Translations under genes and position numbers: made by a program
Part shown: piece after piece, positions 31,820 through 37,003 of the stretch
Position numbering within the stretch: the first letter of the stretch is position 1
Layout: each line of letters opens with the position of its first letter
Notes under the pieces: generated by a model
What the model was told of the DNA's origin: nothing
The model's database searches: none
The model's input: only the letters and a program-made list of their open reading frames with translations
Source of the DNA: JAXHUH01 sp034211175
GTDB taxonomy: Bacteria; Actinomycetota; Acidimicrobiia; Acidimicrobiales; CAIXPF01
NCBI GenBank assembly: GCA_034211175.1
Contig: JAXHUH010000233.1
Span: 1 to 37,003 of the forward strand
Length of the DNA: 37,003 nt
Direction of reading: 5' to 3'

Positions 31820-32913
31820 CAGGCCTTCTCCCCCGACATCCCGTACGCCTCGGCCAGCTCCGGGTCGCGGGCGGCGAGGCTCTTCGCCAGGTCGACCATC
31901 ACCAGGCACTGCTTGTAGGAGGCGTCGTCCTGCATCTTGCCGTCGAGCATGATCGCCCCGGTCCCGTCGCCCATCGCCTCGATCACCCGAAGGGCCCACG
32001 CCACCTCGGACGGCTCGGGCGAGAACACCCGCTTGGCGATGTCGATCTGCACCGGGTGGAGGCTCCACGCACCGACGCAGCCGAGGAGGAACGCGTTGCG
32101 GAACTGGTCCTCGCAGGCCGTCGTGTCGGCGATGTCGCCGAACGGGCCGTAGTACGGGAAGAGCCCGTTGGCCTGGCAGGCGTCGACCATGCGGGCGATC
32201 GTGTAGTGCCACAGGTCCTGCTGGGCCGTCACCCGGGCCTTGTCGGCATCGTCGGGGTCCGGGTCCTGGCGGACCAGGTAGCCGGGGTGGCCGCCGCCGA
32301 CCCGGGTCGTCTTCATCCGCCGGTCGGCGGCGAGGTCGGCCGGGCCGAGCGACAGGCCCTGCATCCGGGGGCTCGCCGCGCAGATCTCCTCGACGTTGGC
32401 CACCCCTCGGGCGGTCTCGAGGATGGCGTGGACCATCAGGGGGCGCTCCAGGCCGGCGCGGGCCTCGAGCTGGGCGAGGAGGCGGTCCACGTAGTGGATG
32501 TCCTCGGCGCCCTCGACCTTCGGGACCATGATGACCTCGAGCACGTCACCGATCTCGGTGACCAGCGTGATCAGGTCGTCCAGCGCCCACGGCGAGTCCA
32601 GGCTGTTGACCCGGGTCCACAGCTGGGTGTCGCCGAAGTCGACCTCCCGGGCCACCTTCACCAGCCCGGCCCGGGCCGCCTCCTTGCGGTCGGACGCGAT
32701 GGCGTCCTCCAGGTTGCCCAGCATCACATCGACCCGCGGGGCGATGTCCGGCACCTTGCCGACCATCTTCTCGTTGCTCGGATCGAAGAAGTGGATCATC
32801 CGCGACGGCTTCGACGGCACGTCGCCGAGCGGGGACGGCGCGCCGACGGCGAGCGGTCGGAAGAAGTCCTTGGGGTTGCGCAACGTGGCCTCCGACGACC
32901 TCGACGAACGCAC
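31819..32913 (-). CDS. mcl: Malyl-CoA/beta-methylmalyl-CoA/citramalyl-CoA lyase (Mcl type)
   Basis: 364 residues resembling the Chloroflexus Mcl lyase: RNPKDFFRPLAVGAPSP, HFFDPSNEKMVGKVP, VDVMLGNLEDAIASDRKEAA, DFGDTQLWTRVNS, VIMVPKVEGAEDIHYVD, ILETARGVANVEEI, SPRMQGLSLGPADLAADRRMKTTRVGGGHPGY. It would form or cleave malyl-CoA or methylmalyl-CoA with glyoxylate, as in the 3-hydroxypropionate cycle. GTG 32913 is taken as start because no ATG lies near and homology begins 12 residues later; a TACGGT -10 box is 14 bases before it. TTG is an alternative. Confidence 0.88.
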   Translation of the reverse strand: MRSSRSSEATLRNPKDFFRPLAVGAPSPLGDVPSKPSRMIHFFDPSNEKMVGKVPDIAPRVDVMLGNLEDAIASDRKEAARAGLVKVAREVDFGDTQLWTRVNSLDSPWALDDLITLVTEIGDVLEVIMVPKVEGAEDIHYVDRLLAQLEARAGLERPLMVHAILETARGVANVEEICAASPRMQGLSLGPADLAADRRMKTTRVGGGHPGYLVRQDPDPDDADKARVTAQQDLWHYTIARMVDACQANGLFPYYGPFGDIADTTACEDQFRNAFLLGCVGAWSLHPVQIDIAKRVFSPEPSEVAWALRVIEAMGDGTGAIMLDGKMQDDASYKQCLVMVDLAKSLAARDPELAEAYGMSGEKA

Positions 32914-33008
32914 GAACTCGAGCCCCGACCGTAGGGACTCCGCGCCGTCGGCGCCCAATCCACGGAGTGTCAGCAGGTCCGGTCGGGCGCGTCCGACCGC
33001 CCGTGGCC

Positions 33009-33197
33009 TCAGCCCCGGATGCCGGACCAGTCCCCGGCGCCGCGTCGGATCAGCTGGAGCGCACACCGGCCGCAGCCGGCCCGTTCGACGTCGCGGCTCA
33101 CCCGCCGGTCGACGAGCGACGCCGGCAGCGGCGCCCCGCAGTTCGGGCACGCGCTCGTCGTCTGCTGATCGGCCGAGGAAGGCGCGTCACCGGTCAT
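33009..33197 (-). CDS. Small zinc-ribbon protein
   Basis: 62 residues. CPNCGAPLP and a later CGRC form a CX2C...CX2C zinc ribbon; the rest is polar and basic. Such small proteins often bind RNA or partners, but the role here is unknown. It sits between the PadR gene and the Mcl-type lyase, all on the minus strand. The ATG at 33197 has weak ribosome-site support. Confidence 0.6.
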   Translation of the reverse strand: MTGDAPSSADQQTTSACPNCGAPLPASLVDRRVSRDVERAGCGRCALQLIRRGAGDWSGIRG

Positions 33198-33232
33198 GGC
33201 CCGGCATCGTACGCCGCCCCGCCCCACGCCGA

Positions 33233-33301
33233 CCCGTTCTGGTCTACATCCCCCGCCGCAAACGACCAGGTCGCAGGGCGGGCCGTGTAGACCAGAACGG
33301 G
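33233..33301. terminator. Long hairpin ending the PadR gene
   Basis: CCCGTTCTGGTCTACA (33233-33248) pairs perfectly with TGTAGACCAGAACGGG (33286-33301); inside, CCCGCC and GGCGGG pair, and outside, GCCCCACG pairs with CGTGGGGC (33303-33310). It lies 12 bases after the PadR stop. It shares CCGTTCTGG and a CCAGnnCGG end with the hairpin at 19620. No T tract. Confidence 0.7.
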
Positions 33302-33312
33302 ACGTGGGGCGG

Positions 33313-33660
33313 CTAGCCGGGGGTGCCGGCCATCGAGGGGCCGTCGGCCAGGAGCACCTGCTCGACAGCCTTGGCGAAGTCACGCCACTCGTCGCGCTTG
33401 CCGGCGAGGGCCTGCTCACCCCCGTCCGTCAACCGGTACACCCGTCTCCGCCGACCACCGACCGACATCGACTCGCTCGTCACGTAGCCGCCGTGCTCGA
33501 GCCGGTGCAGCGCCGGATAGAGCGTGCCCTCTGCGAGGTCGAACGCTCCGTCACTGAGCTGCCGCAGCTCGATTGCCACCTGGTAGCCATGCGCCGGCCC
33601 ACGTTCGAGCGCCGCCAGCACCAAGCCGTCGATGTGCCCCCGCACCAAGTTCCCGTCCAC
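33313..33660 (-). CDS. PadR family transcriptional regulator
   Basis: 115 residues of the short PadR type: NLVRGHIDGLVLAALERGPAHGYQVAIEL, LAEGTLYPALHRLEHGGYVTSE and GRRRRVYRLTDGGEQAL form the winged helix, followed by a C-terminal dimer helix (WRDFAKAVEQVLL). GTG 33660 gives the usual family start and follows TACCAT by nine bases, so it may be leaderless. It is divergent from the luciferase-like oxidoreductase, which it may control, as PadR proteins often do. Confidence 0.85.
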   Translation of the reverse strand: MDGNLVRGHIDGLVLAALERGPAHGYQVAIELRQLSDGAFDLAEGTLYPALHRLEHGGYVTSESMSVGGRRRRVYRLTDGGEQALAGKRDEWRDFAKAVEQVLLADGPSMAGTPG

Positions 33661-33668
33661 AACCTGAA

Positions 33669-33696
33669 ATGGTAAGGAGCGGACGAGGTGGTCCAA
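33669..33696 (-). promoter_or_regulatory. Promoter of the PadR gene
   Basis: On the minus strand TTGGAC (33696-33691), 16 bases and TACCAT (33674-33669) make a housekeeping-type promoter whose start would fall at the GTG 33660. Confidence 0.45.
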
Positions 33697-33792
33697 CCGT
33701 CCGCCCATCGGAAGGACGTTCGCTGGTCAGGATCACCCATGCCGACCGGCCCGTTCGCCGGCACGTTCCGCAGTGCGTGCGATGATCTCGCC

Positions 33793-34644
33793 ATGCGCGT
33801 CGGCATCTCCCCGTTCGGCACCTCACGCGACGGTGTGCTCGAGCTCGCCAGCGTCGCGGTCGATGGCGGCCTCGACACGTTATGGCTGGGCGACGGTCTC
33901 CTCGCCAACGAGGACTTCCCCGCCTGGTCAGGGGGGATGGAGTCGTTCTGCGAGCTCGCGTGGCTCGCCGGCGCCATCCCGACCGCCCGGATCGGCATCA
34001 CCGCCGCGGTGCTCCCCCTGCGCGACCCCGTGTGGGTGATCAAGCAGGCGGCGACGCTCGACAACCTCACCGGCGGCGGGTTCGTCTTCGTGGTCACCCC
34101 CGGGTTCTGGGAGCGCGAGTTCGACTATCGCGGGCTCGAGTTCACCCGTCGTGGGGATCGATTCGCGGAAGCGGTCGAGGCGGTCCGGGCCGGGCTCGCC
34201 GGCCGACCGCACGAGGGCGAGCACTTCCACCTGCCGGCCGACGGCCGCCTCGCGCCCGTCCCGGTCACCCCGGACGGCCCGCCCATCTGGCTCGCCGGCG
34301 GCCCGGCGACGATGCGGCGGGCGCTGGCCATGGGGTTGCCGTTCCAGGCATCCCGGGCGACCCCCGACGAGCTGGCCATCACCGCCAAGGCGTTCTTCGA
34401 CGGCGGCGGCACCGTGCTCGCCCACCGGGTGAAGGTCCAGGTCGGCGAGCCCCCGGCCGAGGGCCGCAACGTCGACTGGCACGCGGTGTCCGGCTCGGTC
34501 GAGGAGCTGGTCGACCAGCTCGGCCGGTTCGCCGAGCTCGGGGTGTCCGACCTGTCGGTCGCGCCGGGCGCCGACGAGACGACCAACCGCCGCACCGTCG
34601 AGGCCCTCGCCACCGAGGTCCTGCCCCGCCTCGGCTGGACCTGA
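33793..34644 (+). CDS. LLM-class flavin-dependent oxidoreductase
   Basis: 283 residues of the bacterial luciferase-like fold: MRVGISPFGT, GGLDTLWLGDGLL, ARIGITAAVLPLRDPVWVIKQAATLDNLTGGGFVFVVTPGFW in pieces, the FTRRGDRFAEAVEAVRAGL helix, PIWLAGGPATMRRAL and a late SDLSVAPG. Such enzymes use reduced FMN or F420; which one cannot be told here. The ATG at 33793 fits the family start. It is divergent from the padR gene. Confidence 0.9.
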   Translation: MRVGISPFGTSRDGVLELASVAVDGGLDTLWLGDGLLANEDFPAWSGGMESFCELAWLAGAIPTARIGITAAVLPLRDPVWVIKQAATLDNLTGGGFVFVVTPGFWEREFDYRGLEFTRRGDRFAEAVEAVRAGLAGRPHEGEHFHLPADGRLAPVPVTPDGPPIWLAGGPATMRRALAMGLPFQASRATPDELAITAKAFFDGGGTVLAHRVKVQVGEPPAEGRNVDWHAVSGSVEELVDQLGRFAELGVSDLSVAPGADETTNRRTVEALATEVLPRLGWT

Positions 34645-34694
34645 GCGGCACGTGACCCGAGCCGGCGCGGTCCACCAGGGGCCGCCCGGACGCG

Positions 34695-34726
34695 GACGTG
34701 CCCCGGGCCGCAGCCCGGGGCACGTC
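34695..34726. terminator. 14-bp GC hairpin between convergent genes
   Basis: GACGTGCCCCGGGC (34695-34708) pairs perfectly with GCCCGGGGCACGTC (34713-34726) around a CGCA loop. It stands between the oxidoreductase stop and the RTX gene stop, so it can end both transcripts. No T tract. Confidence 0.75.
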
Positions 34727-34749
34727 ACCGATCACGTCGTGCGGGGGGC

Positions 34750-37003
34750 CTAGGCCTCCCCGTCCTCACCCTCGGTCGTGCCCTCGGGCGTCGCCATCGA
34801 GGGGTCCTGGACCTGCTCGCAGCGACGGTGGACGTCGAAGGTGCCGACCACGCAGCTGTCGGCGCCGTCGAAGCCGTCGAGGTCGTCCTGCTCGGGCAGG
34901 TCGGGGGCCTCGCCGGTCACGCCGTCCAGCATGTCGTCGCCGAGGCCGCCGTTGACCCGGTCCTCACCGGCGCCGCCCACGAGGAGGGCGTCGTTGCCGG
35001 GCCCGCCCCACAGGTGGTCGTCGTCGGGACCGCCGGAGATCTCGGCGTCGTCGCCGGCCCCGCCGAAGAGCAGGTCGCGGCCGGAGGCACCGACGATCGT
35101 GTCGACGCCGTCGTCGCCCAGGATCGTGTCGTTGCCGCTGTTGCCCCACAGGATGTCGTCACCCGACCCGCCGCGGAGCAGGTTGGAGCGGCCGTCGGCG
35201 CGGATCACGTCGTTGCCGGGCCCGCCCCGGAGGGTGTCGGGCTCGGTCAGCTCGAGCGGGGACAGCTCGACGAAGGCGGCTGCCTCGTCCGGCCCCTGGG
35301 CCACCGCGAGCGTTCCGGCACCCTCGAGGTCGCCATCGTCGCGACCGTCGTCGAGCTCACCGGCGCCGGCCCGGACGGCGTCGTGGCCGATCAGGTCGTC
35401 GCCGGGACCGCCGTCGACCACGTCGGTCTCCGGCCCGGTCACGATGACGTCGGCGCCCGGACCGCCCTCGACCCGGTTCACGGCGTCGGGATCGGGGCCC
35501 ATGGCCGTCGTGTCGGCCGCACCGGCCTCGACCGGCATGGCGAGCATGATGTCGTCGTCGCCGTCGCCGCCGATGACCTCGACGCCGCCACCGGCGGTCT
35601 CGATGACGTCGTTGCCGTCACCGCCGTCGAGCATGGCGCTCGACGGGACCACGTTGTGGAGCATGTCGTCGCCGGCGCCGCCGTAGATGAGCCCGTCCCC
35701 GGCGGAGAACAGGGTGTCGTCGCCGGCCAGGCCGAACACGCGGTCACGGCCCGGTCCGCCGCAGATGACGTCGGCGCCCTCGGTGCCGACCAGCAGGTCG
35801 TCACCCATCGTGCCCTCGACGTAGCTCATCGGGTCGGCGTCGGCGGCCTCGGCCGCCGCGGCGTCGGTGATCATGAGGCGGGCGTCGGCGCACGCCTCCT
35901 TCAGCGCCGCGGGTGCGCTGTCGGTGATCTCGATGGTCACGGTGGCCACGCATTCGACGCCGGCGTTCGCCTCGGCGGCGGGGTCGCACAGCGTGTAGTC
36001 GAACGTCTCGGTGCCACCGTCGAAGACGGTCGAGGAGGCCTCGAACAGCACGCGGTTGTCGGAACGGACCTCGACCGTGCCGAGCGCCGTCGTACCCGGC
36101 GCGGCGCCGGCGTCGGCATCGGCCGCCGCGGCGACGAGCTGGACGGCCACGTCGTCGAGGAAGTCGTCGTTGGCGAGGACGTCGATCAGCACCTGCTGGC
36201 CGCGCTCGACCGTGGCCGTGTCGTCCGCCGCCCGCGTCGGGTTGGAGCCCTCGGGCAGGACGGTGACGGTGACCATGGCGTCCCAGCACTGCGAGGTGCG
36301 GTCACAGACCTCGTAGCGGAACTGGTCGGTGAGCTCGACCGACGTGCCGTCCGCGTCCACGGCCAGCGGGTCCGGCGTGTAGGTGATCGAGTGGCCCGCG
36401 CCGGCCGGCGTCGCCGTGCCCGCGGTCGGCCCGGAACCGGGGACGACCCGCACGGACATGCCGTCGAAGTTGCCGGAGGGGTGGCTGTCGTTGTCGAGGA
36501 CCTCGATCGTGACCGCCGAGCCGTCGACGGTCGTCGCGACGTCGTCGACCAGCGTCGGCTCGTTGGCCGTTGCGCTCACCTCGACGCGGGCGAGGGCCGT
36601 CGGGCACTCGCCCTCGGCGCCGACGAGGCACACGGTGTACTCGAAGGTCTCGGTCCCGTCGGCCGCGTCGGCGGCCGGGGTGTAGGCGATGACCAGGTCA
36701 TCGTCCGCCTGGGCGGCGGCGAGGTCGAGGTCGTCCAGCGCATCGCCGGTCCCGGTGTCGGTCGGCACCGTCTCCTCGGTCGGCGGCACCGTCTCCTCGG
36801 TCGGCGGCACCGTCTCCTCGGTCGGCGGCACCGTCTCTTCCGTCGGCGGCACCGTCTCCTCGGTCGGCGGCACCGTCTCCTCGGTCGGCGGCACCGTCTC
36901 CTCGGTCGGCGGCACCGTCTCTTCCGTCGGCGGCACCGTCTCGTCCGTCGGCGGCGTCCCGTCCTCGGGCGGCATCGTGGTCGGGTCGTCGGTCAGACCG
37001 GCC
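34750..37003 (-). CDS. RTX-type calcium-binding surface protein, 5' end outside window
   Basis: The frame is open to the right edge, so only the C-terminal 751 residues are seen. In order on the protein: nine VPPTEET-type tandem repeats (a stalk), two to three cadherin-like/Ig-like domains with VLDNDS and VLANDD and paired Cys, then a block of RTX nonapeptides (GGPGNDVI, GGSGDDIL, GGAGDDM and others) that bind Ca2+, and a final GADSCVVGTFDVHRRCE element. This is a secreted or wall-exposed protein; the secretion signal lies outside the window. A perfect GC hairpin follows its stop. Confidence 0.88.
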   Translation of the reverse strand, partial: AGLTDDPTTMPPEDGTPPTDETVPPTEETVPPTEETVPPTEETVPPTEETVPPTEETVPPTEETVPPTEETVPPTEETVPTDTGTGDALDDLDLAAAQADDDLVIAYTPAADAADGTETFEYTVCLVGAEGECPTALARVEVSATANEPTLVDDVATTVDGSAVTIEVLDNDSHPSGNFDGMSVRVVPGSGPTAGTATPAGAGHSITYTPDPLAVDADGTSVELTDQFRYEVCDRTSQCWDAMVTVTVLPEGSNPTRAADDTATVERGQQVLIDVLANDDFLDDVAVQLVAAAADADAGAAPGTTALGTVEVRSDNRVLFEASSTVFDGGTETFDYTLCDPAAEANAGVECVATVTIEITDSAPAALKEACADARLMITDAAAAEAADADPMSYVEGTMGDDLLVGTEGADVICGGPGRDRVFGLAGDDTLFSAGDGLIYGGAGDDMLHNVVPSSAMLDGGDGNDVIETAGGGVEVIGGDGDDDIMLAMPVEAGAADTTAMGPDPDAVNRVEGGPGADVIVTGPETDVVDGGPGDDLIGHDAVRAGAGELDDGRDDGDLEGAGTLAVAQGPDEAAAFVELSPLELTEPDTLRGGPGNDVIRADGRSNLLRGGSGDDILWGNSGNDTILGDDGVDTIVGASGRDLLFGGAGDDAEISGGPDDDHLWGGPGNDALLVGGAGEDRVNGGLGDDMLDGVTGEAPDLPEQDDLDGFDGADSCVVGTFDVHRRCEQVQDPSMATPEGTTEGEDGEA
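36766..36954 (-). repeat. Nine 21-bp tandem repeats (PPTEETV)
   Basis: Nine units of 21 bases encode eight PPTEETV and one PPTDETV. Silent changes recur every fourth unit (CTTCCGT at units 4 and 8 instead of CCTCGGT), so an 84-base block was itself duplicated. The repeat is prone to length change. Confidence 0.9.

Noticed and set aside
36766..36954. CRISPR-like regular repeat
   Set aside because: Units are contiguous with no spacers and keep the protein frame, so it is a coding tandem repeat.

Overview
This is a very GC-rich window with dense, mostly short-spaced genes, frequent GTG starts, leaderless-looking promoters and TAnnnT -10 boxes. It looks chromosomal and actinobacterial. The gene set (baeRF2/Rv2629-like protein, Rv2006-like trehalose enzymes, DUF222-HNH gene, SigF-type partner switching, Mcl-type lyase, RTX protein with VPPTEET repeats) suggests an Acidimicrobiia-like member of Actinomycetota. 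That placement is inference, because no rRNA or other decisive marker lies in the window.

Layout. 1-4560: the end of a membrane protein, a stand-alone infA with its own terminator, a STAS-like protein with a lost phosphosite, an orphan OmpR-type regulator with a degenerate receiver, an overlapping XRE regulator / catalytically dead ClpP-like pair, and a small charged protein behind a SigF-type promoter. 4596-7703: a thioesterase, an SDR, a PlsC acyltransferase and a membrane protein. 7878-12552: a general-stress block with Dps, a stand-alone HATPase, the STAS > anti-sigma > SigF/SigB operon, a YtxH-like protein, an SDR and another STAS protein. 12620-19584: an orphan NuoF-like flavoprotein divergent from a baeRF2 ribosome-rescue-like protein, then a beta-phosphoglucomutase-OtsB fusion and a GH65 phosphorylase. 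19730-26923: a YczE/YitT membrane protein, a molybdopterin oxidoreductase overlapping a fatty-acid-hydroxylase-like gene, TerC, and a CHASE-GGDEF-EAL protein. 26944-28938: a methyltransferase without its N-terminus next to a frameshifted DUF222-HNH gene, which is a mobile-element scar. 29079-37003: an ECF sigma / anti-sigma pair, two tandem CoA-ester lyases, a zinc ribbon, a PadR regulator, a luciferase-like oxidoreductase and a partial RTX surface protein.

How the parts may work together. The clearest system is a local SigF-type stress regulon. Four copies of GTTTGG - 14 or 15 nt - GGGTA(G/A/C) lie just upstream of four genes (4200, Dps at 7878, HATPase at 8575, YtxH-like at 10970) around the gene for a SigF/SigB-family sigma factor. 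A fifth, one-mismatch copy precedes the baeRF2 gene. Together with the trehalose genes, this reads as a stress, dormancy or hibernation neighbourhood. The baeRF2 and PGM-OtsB/GH65 genes resemble M. tuberculosis Rv2629 and Rv2006, which as I recall are both dormancy (DosR) genes.

The less described items are the XRE plus dead-ClpP pair, the ECF anti-sigma with a duplicated four-cysteine ectodomain, and a pair of related long hairpins that share CCGTTCTGG and end genes at two distant sites.
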